Source: Agrobacterium tumefaciens (GTDB taxonomy: Bacteria > Pseudomonadota > Alphaproteobacteria > Rhizobiales > Rhizobiaceae). From it: 64,000 bases of DNA. The position numbers and the translations under genes are program-made. The notes below the pieces were generated by a model. That model had not been told where the DNA came from. It worked only from the letters and a program-made list of their open reading frames with translations, and did no database searches. Positions 44,216 to 52,838 of the stretch are shown in pieces (within the stretch, counting starts at the first letter, position 1; every line of letters starts with the position of its first letter). The stretch is from contig JAGIAH010000009.1 of NCBI GenBank assembly GCA_017744915.1, positions 597,852 through 661,851 on the forward strand. Reading direction: 5' to 3'.

Positions 44216-44476
44216 TTACTCCCCGTCCAGCGGCTCCACACCCTGCGGCTTGCCCGCACGGTCGAGGCGGATCTTCTCGATTCGCTTTTCCGCAGCATTC
44301 AACAGCGTCTCGCAGTGCTTCTTCAGGGCTTCGCCGCGCTCATAGATGGCGATGGATTCATCCAGCGCCACGTCGCCGCGTTCCAGACGTGCGACAATGC
44401 TTTCCAGCTCGGCGACGGCCTTTTCGAAGGAATAACCGCTGACATCGGCTGTGTTGGCATTTTCCGTCATGTTCAA
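44216..44476 (-). CDS. xseB: Exodeoxyribonuclease VII small subunit
   Basis: An 86-residue XseB protein with the helical hairpin [43 protein letters not shown]. Several copies bind one XseA to form the single-strand-specific exonuclease VII. Its ATG overlaps the TGA of the deacetylase gene (ATGA), so the two are translationally coupled. xseA is not in the window. Confidence 0.95.
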   Translation of the reverse strand: MNMTENANTADVSGYSFEKAVAELESIVARLERGDVALDESIAIYERGEALKKHCETLLNAAEKRIEKIRLDRAGKPQGVEPLDGE

Positions 44477-45408
44477 CCCTTCATCATTCTCAAAATATGC
44501 ATGGCTGCCGATTCCGCCAGCCCTTCCAGATCATAACCGCCTTCCAGCAGGCTGACGACCCGGTTCGATGTGTATTTATCGGCCATTTCCAGAAGCCGGC
44601 CGGTCGCCCAGTCGAAATCCTCGCCCACGAGATTGATCTGTGCCAGCGGATCGCGGTGATGCGCATCGAAACCGGCGGAGATGAGGATGAGATCGGGTGA
44701 AAAATCGGCGATCGCCGGCAGGACGCGGGATTTGAACGCCTCACGGAAATGCTCGCTGCCGGTATTGGGCGAAAGCGGCGCGTTGACGATGTTGTTCTTT
44801 ACGCCGGTCTCGTTCTTGTCACCGCTCCACGGGTAAAGCGGCATCTGGTGGGTGGAACAGAACAGCACGGAGGTATCGTTCCAGAAAATATCCTGCGTGC
44901 CGTTGCCGTGGTGCACGTCCCAGTCGACAATGGCGATGCGCTCCGCCCCATGGGCCTTCTGCGCATGGCGGGCGGCAATCGCCACATTGTTGAAAAGACA
45001 GAAACCCATGGCCTTGGCGGTTTCGGCATGATGGCCGGGCGGGCGGGCGGCGACGAAGACATTGTCGGCAGCGCCGGTAAACACGTCGTCCACGGCCGCC
45101 ATGGCAGCGCCGATGCCGGTCAGCGCCGCCTGCAGGCTTTTCGGCGAAACGTAGGTGTCGGCGTCGATGCGGTTGATCGCGCCATCTTCTTCGGGCACCT
45201 GGCGCATGACGGCAAGCAGATGCTCTTCCGGATGCGCCAGAAGCACCGCATCCTCATTGGCCTGCGGCGCCTCTTTCCGGATCAGCCGTTCGAAATTCGG
45301 GTGTTCGAGCGCGATGTTGAGTGAGCGCAGCCGGTCCGGCCGCTCGGGGTGGCCTTCGGGCGTGATATGCTCCAGGAAGATCGGATGTTCGTATAAACGC
45401 GTCGCCAT
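44473..45408 (-). CDS. Histone deacetylase-family amidohydrolase
   Basis: A 311-residue class II HDAC/acetylpolyamine-amidohydrolase-like enzyme. Zn and catalytic motifs are complete: [33 protein letters not shown] and SLLEGGYDL. Bacterial members remove acetyl groups from polyamines, acetoin-type compounds or proteins; the substrate here is unknown. It is upstream of and coupled to xseB. The length is normal. Confidence 0.9.
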   Translation of the reverse strand: MATRLYEHPIFLEHITPEGHPERPDRLRSLNIALEHPNFERLIRKEAPQANEDAVLLAHPEEHLLAVMRQVPEEDGAINRIDADTYVSPKSLQAALTGIGAAMAAVDDVFTGAADNVFVAARPPGHHAETAKAMGFCLFNNVAIAARHAQKAHGAERIAIVDWDVHHGNGTQDIFWNDTSVLFCSTHQMPLYPWSGDKNETGVKNNIVNAPLSPNTGSEHFREAFKSRVLPAIADFSPDLILISAGFDAHHRDPLAQINLVGEDFDWATGRLLEMADKYTSNRVVSLLEGGYDLEGLAESAAMHILRMMKG

Positions 45409-45433
45409 TCTTTTCCTCCCGAAGAAAGTGTGT

Positions 45434-45997
45434 TCAGGCGCGCTGCGGCAGAAGCGGATAACCGGCCATTACGGCGCGGCCGGCCAGCGCCGCAAGTACG
45501 GCCTTCAGCGCATCGCCCGGAATGAAGGCGAGCGAGCCCATGAAGGCCTTTTCGAAACCGAGCCCGACGACCAGCGCCAGATAGGTGATGCCGAAAGCAT
45601 AAAGCACGACGACGCCGCCAATCAGGCTGGCGACGAAGAAACCGACGCCCTGCGCCAAAGCCGACTGGCCGCGATGGACGAATTTTTCCGAGAGAAAGCC
45701 CGTCACGAAAACGGCCGCGATCCAGCCGATCAGGAAGCCCGTCGTCGGTGTGGTGAAGATGGAAAGGCCGCCGCGTCCGCCCGAGAGCACCGGCAGGCCG
45801 ATGGCGGCGATCAGGATCGTCAGCAGAACCGCGAGCGTGCCGCGTTTTGCCCCCAGCACGACACCGGCCAGCATGACGCCGAGCGACTGCGCGGTGATAG
45901 GCACCGGAATGAAACCGAGGGTGATCGGCGGCAGAAGCCCGAGTGCGATGATGATGGCGGAAAACAGCGAAATCAGCACAAGGTCGCGGGTCGTCAT
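45434..45997 (-). CDS. bioY: Biotin ECF transporter S component BioY
   Basis: A 187-residue membrane protein with six spans and the BioY motifs LPPITLGFIPVPITAQSLGVMLAG and GRGGLSIFTTPTTGFLIGW. It binds biotin in the membrane and works with BioM and BioN. Start: ATG 45997 with GGAG 11 nt upstream, or TTG 46006 that overlaps the bioN stop. The three genes form one compact operon, in the order M-N-Y. Confidence 0.93.
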   Translation of the reverse strand: MTTRDLVLISLFSAIIIALGLLPPITLGFIPVPITAQSLGVMLAGVVLGAKRGTLAVLLTILIAAIGLPVLSGGRGGLSIFTTPTTGFLIGWIAAVFVTGFLSEKFVHRGQSALAQGVGFFVASLIGGVVVLYAFGITYLALVVGLGFEKAFMGSLAFIPGDALKAVLAALAGRAVMAGYPLLPQRA

Positions 45998-46002
45998 GGC
46001 GC

Positions 46003-46635
46003 TCAAAACTCCGGATGGTTGTCTGGCGCCAAGCTTTGGCCTCTGAAACCGCGCGCGTCAATGGCGTCGGCAATGGCATCGGCATCCTTCAACGTCATAA
46101 TGACGAGCGGCACGATGATGGTGGCCATCCGCACGGGCAGGCCGCGCGCCCGGTGTGCGTCGCGCACCGCATGGTAACGGTTGACGATCTCCGGCACGAA
46201 GCGCACGACGAGCCCGACCGCAAGCCCGATATCGGCGGCTTTCACCAGCCCCAGCCTTTCGAGCGGTGCCGCGGCACGGGTAATCTCATCCATGAATTGC
46301 GAAATGCTGACGGTGATGGTGACGGCGGTGGCAAGAAACGCAAGCGCGGTGAGCCGCAGAAGATTGACGGTCGCATCCTGGGTCGGCAGCAACAGATAGC
46401 TGAAGGCGGCGACGAGAAGAATGGTCAGCATCACCGGCCGCAACCGCAGACCGATTTCGCGGAAAGAAAGCCGCGTCTCACGCAGGATGAGGGCGGCGAG
46501 CCCGACGGCGCTTCCCAGAAGCAGCAGGTCACGGGTAAGGAACAGCGCGACGCTGAAGCCCATGAGCGTCAGAAGCTTGATGCGCGGCGAGACGCGGTAG
46601 AGCCAGCCGGTGCCTTCCACATGCAGTGATTTCAT
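46003..46635 (-). CDS. bioN: Biotin ECF transporter transmembrane component BioN
   Basis: A 210-residue EcfT-type protein with about five spans and the coupling-helix motif AHRARGL (in the segment RDAHRARGLPVRMA) that contacts the ATPase. The ATG overlaps the bioM stop (ATGA). It is shorter than general-type EcfT proteins, as dedicated BioN proteins are. Confidence 0.9.
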   Translation of the reverse strand: MKSLHVEGTGWLYRVSPRIKLLTLMGFSVALFLTRDLLLLGSAVGLAALILRETRLSFREIGLRLRPVMLTILLVAAFSYLLLPTQDATVNLLRLTALAFLATAVTITVSISQFMDEITRAAAPLERLGLVKAADIGLAVGLVVRFVPEIVNRYHAVRDAHRARGLPVRMATIIVPLVIMTLKDADAIADAIDARGFRGQSLAPDNHPEF

Positions 46636-47321
46636 CGCGACACCGTCGCGAGATACTGCGCGACCGCTTCTTCGGGGCCGGCATCGGCAATCAGGGCGCC
46701 CTCGTGGAAAACCAGCACGCGGTCAAAACCTTGAAGCAGCGGCAGGTCGTGGGTGATGACGATCAGCGACTGCGACAGCGCGGCCATGGTTTTCTCGACG
46801 ATTGCCCGGTTTTTGAGATCAAGCTGATTGGTCGGCTCATCGAGAATGAGGATTTGCGGTTCGGTAACCAGCAGGGCCGCCAGCGCCGCAAGCTGCAGTT
46901 CGCCGCCGGAAAGCTCATGCGCGCGCCGTTCCTCGAGATGGGAAATAGCGAGCCGGGCAAGAACGGCCTTCACGCGACTTTCGGTTTCCCCCTTGCCGAT
47001 GCCAAGCCGCTTGAGGCCGAAGGCGATATCGTCCCGCACGATCGGCAGGATGATCTGGTTCTGCGGATTCTGGAAGATGAAACCGACCGTCTGGAGGACC
47101 GCTTTTGCGTCTTTCACGGTGTCGAGCCCGTTGACCGACACCTTACCCTCGTTCGGCTTCGTCAGCCCGTTGATCAGCCGCGCGAAGGTGGTCTTGCCCG
47201 AGCCGTTGAGGCCGATCACGCCGATGCGCTTCTCCGTCAGTGTCAGAGACAATGGTCGCAAGGCCTGCCGGCCCTCGAAGGCGACACCTGCGGCGTCGAA
47301 ACGGATTCCCAAGTTTTCCAT
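46632..47321 (-). CDS. bioM: Biotin ECF transporter ATPase BioM
   Basis: A 229-residue ABC ATPase: Walker A GLNGSGKTTFARL, signature LSGGELQLAALAALL and Walker B ILILDEPTNQLD. It drives BioNY. ATG 47321 (MENLGIRFDAAGV) is preferred; 47333 is also in frame. I found no BioR-type TTATCTATAA box upstream; a RIME-like repeat lies just ahead instead. Besides biotin, no other ligand is implied. Confidence 0.92.
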   Translation of the reverse strand: MENLGIRFDAAGVAFEGRQALRPLSLTLTEKRIGVIGLNGSGKTTFARLINGLTKPNEGKVSVNGLDTVKDAKAVLQTVGFIFQNPQNQIILPIVRDDIAFGLKRLGIGKGETESRVKAVLARLAISHLEERRAHELSGGELQLAALAALLVTEPQILILDEPTNQLDLKNRAIVEKTMAALSQSLIVITHDLPLLQGFDRVLVFHEGALIADAGPEEAVAQYLATVSR

Positions 47322-47376
47322 GCTTTCTCGCATAATCCACGGCGCAACGATTTCCTAGAGCGAACCGCACTGCTTT

Positions 47377-47490
47377 CGTCATCCCGGCCTTGAGCCGGGA
47401 TCCAGCCGACGCGCGTCGGCGTGGCGGGAAGAGTTTTTTCAACCCAAGGACTTGGGCTGGCTGGATACCGGCTCAAGGCCGGTATGACGG
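47377..47490. repeat. RIME-like palindromic repeat, copy 2
   Basis: A ~114 bp element with terminal arms CGTCATCCCGGCCTTGAG and CTCAAGGCCGGTATGACG and the inner palindrome CCCAAGGACTTGGG. It is inverted relative to copy 1. It lies between divergent bioM and the YcaQ-type gene. Confidence 0.85.
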
Positions 47491-47539
47491 GAAGCAGCGG
47501 GCATGACCCTGATCCCATCATCAACAGAGGTGAAATAAG

Positions 47540-47554
47540 GAACAAAAAAAGAAC
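47540..47554 (+). promoter_or_regulatory. Putative LexA box of the YcaQ-type gene
   Basis: GAACAAAAAAAGAAC is a perfect GAAC-N7-GAAC direct repeat, 37 nt before the ATG. This is the alphaproteobacterial LexA site, and an A-rich spacer is common. The target, a crosslink repair glycosylase, fits SOS control. Confidence 0.75.
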
Positions 47555-47591
47555 ATTGCAATCGCGAAAAAGCCGTTCTACCTTCCCCTCC

Positions 47592-48785
47592 ATGACGATC
47601 AAGGTTTCGAACGAAGCGGCAAGGCGGATTTTTCTGGCGCGGCAGGGGCTTTCCTCTCCGCCCGGCAAGGCGCTTTCCAAGGACGGGCTGCTGCAGCTCA
47701 TCACCGATATCGGTTTTGTGCAGGTGGACAGCATCGGCACGGTGGAGCGCGCCCACCACCAGATCATCTTCTCCCGCAACCAGACCTACAGGCGAGGCCA
47801 TCTGACCACGCTGCTGGAAAAGGACCGGGCGCTGTTCGAGCACTGGACGCATGATGCTTCCATCCTGCCGACGGAATTTTACCCCTATTGGAAACACCGC
47901 TTCCGCCGCCGCGAACCGATCATTCAGGAGCGCTGGCGCAAATGGCACGGCGAGGGTTTCGATGCCGCTTTCGGCGAAACGCTGGAGCGCATTGCTGCCA
48001 CCGGCCCGGTTCTGGCGCGGGAGCTGAAGGAGGAGGGGCACCAGTCCGGAGGCTGGTGGAACTGGCATCCGTCCAAGACGGCACTCGAATATCTCTGGCA
48101 CACCGGCAAACTTGCCATATCCGGTCGTGTGAATTTCCAGAAGGTCTATGATCTGGCCGAACGGGTCATTCCTGGCGAACATCACGAAACCGAGGTAGAG
48201 CACGCCGAATTCGTCGACTGGGCCTGCCGCGAGGCGCTGAAGCGGCTGGGTTTTGCCACCCACGGCGAAATCGCCGCCTTTTTTGATCTCGTCACCCCGC
48301 AGGAGGCGCGGGACTGGGTCAAGAACCATCGCGGTGAATTATGTGAGGTCTCGCTCCTCTCCAGCGATGGCGAGAGTGCCCGCCCGTCCTATGCCTTTGC
48401 CGGTTTCACCGCAGACCTTTCCGACGTGCCGGAACCCTCCACCCGGGTTCGTGTGCTGAGCCCGTTCGATCCGCTGTTGCGTGACCGCAACCGCACGGAA
48501 CGGCTGTTCGGTTTCTATTACCGCATCGAGGTCTTCGTGCCGGAGCCGAAGCGGCAATATGGCTATTATGTTTTCCCGCTTCTGGAAGGCGACCGGCTGA
48601 TCGGCCGCATCGACATGAAGGCGGACCGCAAGCGCAGCACGCTCGATGTGCGTCGCCTGTGGCTGGAGCCCGGCGTGCGCGCCTCGGCCGGACGGCTGGA
48701 GAAGCTCGACGCGGAACTGTCGCGGCTTGCGAAGTTTACGGGAGTGGAGAGCGTGACTTATCTGGAGGGGTGGCGGGAGGAGTAG
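47592..48785 (+). CDS. YcaQ-type crosslink-repair DNA glycosylase
   Basis: A 397-residue protein of the HTH_42/YcaQ family: tandem winged helices and the catalytic QxD motif in GFVQVDSIGTVERAHHQIIFSR (Gln-Val-Asp). YcaQ of E. coli opens interstrand crosslinks such as those from nitrogen mustards; relatives protect antibiotic producers. Later landmarks are HWTHDASILPTEFYPYW and LSPFDPLLRDRNRTERLF. ATG 47592 has only a weak ribosome site. A perfect LexA-type repeat stands 37 nt upstream. It is monocistronic. Confidence 0.85.
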   Translation: MTIKVSNEAARRIFLARQGLSSPPGKALSKDGLLQLITDIGFVQVDSIGTVERAHHQIIFSRNQTYRRGHLTTLLEKDRALFEHWTHDASILPTEFYPYWKHRFRRREPIIQERWRKWHGEGFDAAFGETLERIAATGPVLARELKEEGHQSGGWWNWHPSKTALEYLWHTGKLAISGRVNFQKVYDLAERVIPGEHHETEVEHAEFVDWACREALKRLGFATHGEIAAFFDLVTPQEARDWVKNHRGELCEVSLLSSDGESARPSYAFAGFTADLSDVPEPSTRVRVLSPFDPLLRDRNRTERLFGFYYRIEVFVPEPKRQYGYYVFPLLEGDRLIGRIDMKADRKRSTLDVRRLWLEPGVRASAGRLEKLDAELSRLAKFTGVESVTYLEGWREE

Positions 48786-48855
48786 GGCGGTCGCTCTATC
48801 GCGACGATCATCCCAGCCCTTGAGTCAGGATGAGAGCACGGCATTGGCGGCATAT

Positions 48856-48985
48856 TTCTTCTCCCCGCCGGGGAGAAGGTAGCCCGAAGGGTCGGATCAG
48901 GGGGGCAGCTTGCGATCTATCGCTGACCGCGCCTCTTCATCCCGCTGCCGCGGACTTCTCCCCCTCGGGGAGAAGAAACAAGCGG
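48856..48985. repeat. Palindromic CTTCTCCCC repeat, full copy 1
   Basis: A ~130 bp element bounded by hairpins of CTTCTCCCC and GGGGAGAAG and holding inner words GAAGGGTCGGAT and TCATCCCGCTGCCGCGG. It is inverted relative to the copy at 52021. It occupies the gap between the YcaQ-type and ribB genes. Confidence 0.75.
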
Positions 48986-49047
48986 TACCCGATCGCTTCA
49001 TATTCACCGACGGACGGATTGATGCTCGTCCTCAGTGAAGCTCAAAA

Positions 49048-50148
49048 TCAGCCGATATCCGTCGCCGAAATCTTGATGCCGAACCCTTCGAGGCCGACAT
49101 AATGGCGCTCGCGGGTGGTCATCAGCTTGATGGAGCTGATGCCGAGGTCTTTCAGGATCTGTGCGCCGAGGCCGATTTCCAGCCATTCATTCTCGCGCGA
49201 GCGAGCCTGCGCATGGGCCTCATCGGGATCGCGTGCCTTGCGGCGTCCGGCCACCTGGCCAACGCCGACGGAGCCTTCGCGCAGATAAACGATGACGCCG
49301 CGGCCTTCCTCGGCGATTTTCTGCATGTAATGCCGCACCGGCTGGCGATCGCCGAACACGTCGTCGGCCACGTTTTCCGGATGCAGGCGCACGGGAATGT
49401 CGATGCCGTCGCGAATGTCGCCGAAGATCACCGCCATATGCTGCATCGGATCCCAGGGCAGGGAATAGGTGTGCGCCTTGGCGGGGCCGAAGGGCGTTTC
49501 GATGGTGAAGGAGGATTCCAGCTCCACCAGCGTTTCCTTACGCTGGCGATAGGCGATGAGATCGGCGACGGAGACCTGCTTGAGCTGGTGCTTTTCCGCA
49601 AAGGCGGAGACCTGCGGTCCGCGCGTCACGGTGCCGTCATCATTGACGAGCTCGCAGATGACGCCGATCGGCGGCAGGCCGGCGAGCTTGCAGAGGTCGA
49701 CCGCCGCTTCCGTATGGCCGGAGCGCATCAACACGCCGCCTTCGCGGGCGATCAGCGGGAAAATATGGCCCGGCCGGGTGAAATCGGCAGCGCCGACATT
49801 CGGGTTGGCGAGATTGCGCACCGTCAGGGTGCGGTCATCGGCGGAAATGCCTGTCGTGGTGCCGTGCTTGAAATCGACGCTGACGGTGAAGGCCGTCGTA
49901 TGGGCGCTGTCATTTTCCGCCACCATGGCATTGAGGTTCAGCCGCTTGGCTTCTTCGCGCGGCATGGGCGCGCAGACGATGCCGGAGGTGTGGCGCACGA
50001 TGAAGGCCATCTTTTCCGCCGTGCAATGCACCGCCGAAATGATCAGGTCACCTTCGTTCTCGCGGTCGTCATCATCGGTCACGACAACGATTTCGCCGGC
50101 TTCGAAAGCGCGGATGGCGTCGACGACGCGTTTCTGGTCGTAAGCCAT
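49048..50148 (-). CDS. ribB: 3,4-dihydroxy-2-butanone 4-phosphate synthase with degenerate RibA domain
   Basis: A 366-residue RibBA-type protein. The RibB half (1-205) is intact: DDDDRENEGDL, GTTTGISADDR, RPGHIFPL and HTEAAVDL supply the metal and substrate residues; it converts ribulose 5-phosphate for riboflavin synthesis. The RibA-like half lacks the Zn-binding Cys triad: where the GTP cyclohydrolase II motif should be it reads RLHPENVADDVFGDRQPVRH. So it should be RibB only, and GTP cyclohydrolase II must come from another gene. aroC lies 11 nt upstream in the same operon. Confidence 0.92.
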   Translation of the reverse strand: MAYDQKRVVDAIRAFEAGEIVVVTDDDDRENEGDLIISAVHCTAEKMAFIVRHTSGIVCAPMPREEAKRLNLNAMVAENDSAHTTAFTVSVDFKHGTTTGISADDRTLTVRNLANPNVGAADFTRPGHIFPLIAREGGVLMRSGHTEAAVDLCKLAGLPPIGVICELVNDDGTVTRGPQVSAFAEKHQLKQVSVADLIAYRQRKETLVELESSFTIETPFGPAKAHTYSLPWDPMQHMAVIFGDIRDGIDIPVRLHPENVADDVFGDRQPVRHYMQKIAEEGRGVIVYLREGSVGVGQVAGRRKARDPDEAHAQARSRENEWLEIGLGAQILKDLGISSIKLMTTRERHYVGLEGFGIKISATDIG

Positions 50149-50159
50149 GGTGGTCCCCC

Positions 50160-51257
50160 TTATTTCAGTCGGCCGGTCTGGCCACGGTCTCTCAGGTAAT
50201 GGTCGGCAACGGTGCAGGCGACCATCGCTTCACCGATCGGCACGGCGCGGATGCCGACGCAGGGGTCGTGGCGGCCCTTGGTGCGCACATCGACATTGTT
50301 GCCGTCGGTATCGATGGACAGGCGCTCCGTCAGGATGGAGGAGGTGGGCTTGATGGCAAAACGGGCGATGACCGGCTCGCCGGTGGCGATACCGCCCAGA
50401 ATGCCGCCGGCATGGTTGGAAAGGAAGATCGGCTTGCCGTCATTGCCCATGCGCATCTCATCGGCATTTTCCTCACCGGAAAGCTCTGCCGAGGCAAAAC
50501 CTTCGCCGATTTCCACGCCCTTGACGGCGTTGATCGACATCAGGCTGGAGGCGATATCCTGATCGAGCTTGGCATAGATCGGCGCGCCGATACCGGCGGG
50601 AACACCTTCCGCCACCACTTCGACCACGGCGCCGATTGAGGATCCGGCCTTGCGGATGCCGTCGAGATATTCTTCCCACACCGGTACCATGGCGGCATCC
50701 GGGCAGAAGAACGGGTTCTGGTCGACCTGGTCCCAATCCCAATTATTGCGGTTGATTTTGTGTTTGCCGATCTGCACCAGCGCACCGCGGACATTCAGGC
50801 TCGGCACCACCTTGCGGGCAATCGCGCCGGCGGCGACACGGGCTGCCGTCTCGCGCGCCGAGGAGCGCCCGCCGCCGCGATAATCGCGAATGCCGTATTT
50901 CAGGTCATAGGTGAAATCCGCATGGCCGGGGCGGAAACGCTTGGCGATCTCACCGTAATCCTTGGAGCGCTGGTCGGTATTTTCGATCAGCATGGAAATC
51001 GGCGTGCCGGTGGTCGTCATCGTCTCACCGTCCTCATCCAGCATCACGCCGGAGAGAATCTTGACGATGTCATCCTCGCGGCGCTGGGTCACGAAGCGGC
51101 TTTGGCCGGGCTTGCGCTTGTCCATCCAGTGCTGCACCTCGGCAAGGGTAAACCGGATGCCGGGCGGGCAGCCATCCACCACGCAGCCAAGTGCCGGCCC
51201 GTGGCTTTCTCCCCAGGTGGTAACGCGAAAAAGATGACCGAAACTGTTATGCGACAT
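50160..51257 (-). CDS. aroC: Chorismate synthase
   Basis: A 365-residue FMN-dependent enzyme that converts EPSP to chorismate, the last shared step to aromatic amino acids. The three signatures are present: [30 protein letters not shown]... [14 protein letters not shown], and the C-terminal [20 protein letters not shown] 51257 ([12 protein letters not shown]) is the family start. ribB follows after 11 nt. Confidence 0.97.
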   Translation of the reverse strand: MSHNSFGHLFRVTTWGESHGPALGCVVDGCPPGIRFTLAEVQHWMDKRKPGQSRFVTQRREDDIVKILSGVMLDEDGETMTTTGTPISMLIENTDQRSKDYGEIAKRFRPGHADFTYDLKYGIRDYRGGGRSSARETAARVAAGAIARKVVPSLNVRGALVQIGKHKINRNNWDWDQVDQNPFFCPDAAMVPVWEEYLDGIRKAGSSIGAVVEVVAEGVPAGIGAPIYAKLDQDIASSLMSINAVKGVEIGEGFASAELSGEENADEMRMGNDGKPIFLSNHAGGILGGIATGEPVIARFAIKPTSSILTERLSIDTDGNNVDVRTKGRHDPCVGIRAVPIGEAMVACTVADHYLRDRGQTGRLK

Positions 51258-51389
51258 AGTTCTCAAGACCGGAAACAGGGCACCTGTGGACGGCGCCGTT
51301 TAAAACAAGCGGATTTGTCTTAGTGGAAAATCCGGGCAAGGCAAAAGCCTTTCTTTCATCGCAAACGGGATAAGCAGGTGACGTACCGT

Positions 51390-51656
51390 TCACGACTTGG
51401 GAACGGACGAAAAACGACAGTCCCAGCCATGGGCGGTGAAAAGTGATTCGACCCTATCGACGGGGTTTTTTCGAGATGACGAAATTGTAAAGGAGCCGAG
51501 GTTTTCCACCTTAAACCGGAGTTTTCCAATATTGCCGGGAAATGCGGTGTAAAAATCACTAACGGCTTGAACGCGATCCCAAATCCGTTCATCAATTGGG
51601 CCGAAAATGTCATGGTTGCGGGCAATTTCCGCCACATTCGAAAGGCAATTCTTCAT
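51390..51656 (-). CDS. Possible small protein, unknown
   Basis: An 88-residue frame starting at ATG 51656 (KNCLSNVAEIARNHDIFG... to RFSSVPKS) in the 440-base gap between aroC and the divergent DUF1344 gene. Its composition is protein-like (mixed charge, Trp and Tyr residues), but the third codon bases are not as GC-rich as usual and there is no good ribosome site. It might be real, a decayed gene or chance. Apart from it the gap shows nothing else. Confidence 0.3.
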   Translation of the reverse strand: MKNCLSNVAEIARNHDIFGPIDERIWDRVQAVSDFYTAFPGNIGKLRFKVENLGSFTISSSRKNPVDRVESLFTAHGWDCRFSSVPKS

Positions 51657-51696
51657 GCATGTAAGGTTTTCACGCAAATCCACGAAAGCTAGATCG

Positions 51697-51957
51697 ATGC
51701 GTATGATGATTGCCGCCCTTCTGGCCGTCGCCAACCTCCTGATGCCCATCAACAGCTTCGCCCAGAGCGTCGATGTGGAAGGCACGATCAGCAAGATCGA
51801 CGCGAATGGCCTGAGCATTACGCTGAGCGACGGCAAGACCTATCGCGTGCCGGAAGAGTTCAATTTCGAAGGTCTGAAGGCGGGCGTGAAGGTCGTGGTT
51901 TTCTACACGGAAGTGGATGGAAAACGCGTGGTCGACGATCTTCAGGTCGTGCAATAA
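51697..51957 (+). CDS. DUF1344-family small exported protein
   Basis: An 86-residue protein with a signal peptide (RMMIAALLAVANLLMPINSFAQ) and a small beta-rich domain: VEGTISKIDANGLSITLSDGKTYRVPEEFNFEGLKAGVKVVVFY. The DUF1344 family is found mainly in rhizobia and resembles OB-like or SH3-like periplasmic domains. No function is known. The start is the first of two closely spaced ATGs (51697, 51703). Confidence 0.75.
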   Translation: MRMMIAALLAVANLLMPINSFAQSVDVEGTISKIDANGLSITLSDGKTYRVPEEFNFEGLKAGVKVVVFYTEVDGKRVVDDLQVVQ

Positions 51958-52020
51958 GGCTTGGCCCTCTTACTCAACCCTTATGTCAAACGTTCGTTGT
52001 GAAACGAGCGTTTGCATCCG

Positions 52021-52149
52021 TTCCTTCTCCCCGCCGGGGAAAGGTCGCGGCAGCGGGATGAGGGACAAGGGTAGAGATGTTCGGAGAGCGAGCCCCCTCA
52101 TCCGACCTTTCGGGCCACCTTCTCCCCGGCGGGGAGAAGAAACGAGCGG
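52021..52149. repeat. Palindromic CTTCTCCCC repeat, full copy 2
   Basis: A ~129 bp element with terminal CCTTCTCCCCGCCGGGGA and CTTCTCCCCGGCGGGGAGAAG, and inner CGGCAGCGGGATGAGG and CATCCGACCTTTCGGG. It is the reverse orientation of the copy at 48856. It lies between DUF1344 and the convergent phosphatase gene. Confidence 0.8.
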
Positions 52150-52214
52150 CAAGGCCCTGCCAAAATACAAGCGTCTCAAGGAGGACGATGCGGAGGGTTA
52201 TGTTCCGCGATTTC

Positions 52215-52808
52215 TCACGAAATCCACTCCGCACTATTCCCATCGATCTCGACCTTCAAAATCCGGTCCTGGGGAATCTGCGTTCTCGACGCCTCATCCT
52301 TGTCCATGCCTGAAACAAGCCGGAAGATCGAGCGGATGACGCCGCCGTGGCAGACGCAGACGGTTGGCCTTTCCACGGAAGAAAGCCATGCGCCGATGCG
52401 CCAGGAGAGGATTTCATAGCTTTCGGCATCCTGGCCGGGGGGAATGAAATCCCACTTGTTGGCCTTGCGTGCCTTCACCCGGTCGGGAAATTCCTTCTTC
52501 AGCTCGGGCAGGGTCTGCCCTTCCCAGTCGCCGAAGGAAACTTCGATCAGGCGGTCGTCGGTGCGGTAGGCCTTGGGGTCGAGACCCATCGCGTCGCGCA
52601 TCAGTTCCATGGTCTCGCGCGTGCGCCCGAGCGGGCTTGCCACATAGTCGAAATCCGTGGCTCGTTCGCCCAGAAGACGGGCGAGAAGCATGCCATTGCC
52701 GACCGCCTGCTGGCGGCCGAAATCATTGAGCGGAATGTCCTTCTGGCCCTGAAGCCGGCGTATCGCATTCCAGTCCGTTTGTCCGTGCCGGATCACATAG
52801 ACGAGCAA
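52215..52808 (-). CDS. Histidine phosphatase family protein
   Basis: A 197-residue branch-1 histidine phosphatase (phosphoglycerate mutase-like). The catalytic motif VIRHGQTDWNAIRRLQGQKD holds the phosphoryl-acceptor His9, and the second His is in VCVCHGGVIRSIFR. Members dephosphorylate sugar phosphates, cobalamin precursors or other small molecules; the substrate is unknown. fabI lies 30 nt upstream on the same strand, so co-transcription is possible. Confidence 0.87.
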   Translation of the reverse strand: MLVYVIRHGQTDWNAIRRLQGQKDIPLNDFGRQQAVGNGMLLARLLGERATDFDYVASPLGRTRETMELMRDAMGLDPKAYRTDDRLIEVSFGDWEGQTLPELKKEFPDRVKARKANKWDFIPPGQDAESYEILSWRIGAWLSSVERPTVCVCHGGVIRSIFRLVSGMDKDEASRTQIPQDRILKVEIDGNSAEWIS

Positions 52809-52838
52809 GGCGATACCCCGTTTTCAAACTTCGCAGGC

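Noticed and set aside
47334..47376. A BioR operator (TTATCTATAA-like) before bioM
   Set aside because: No match to the palindrome was found in the gap.
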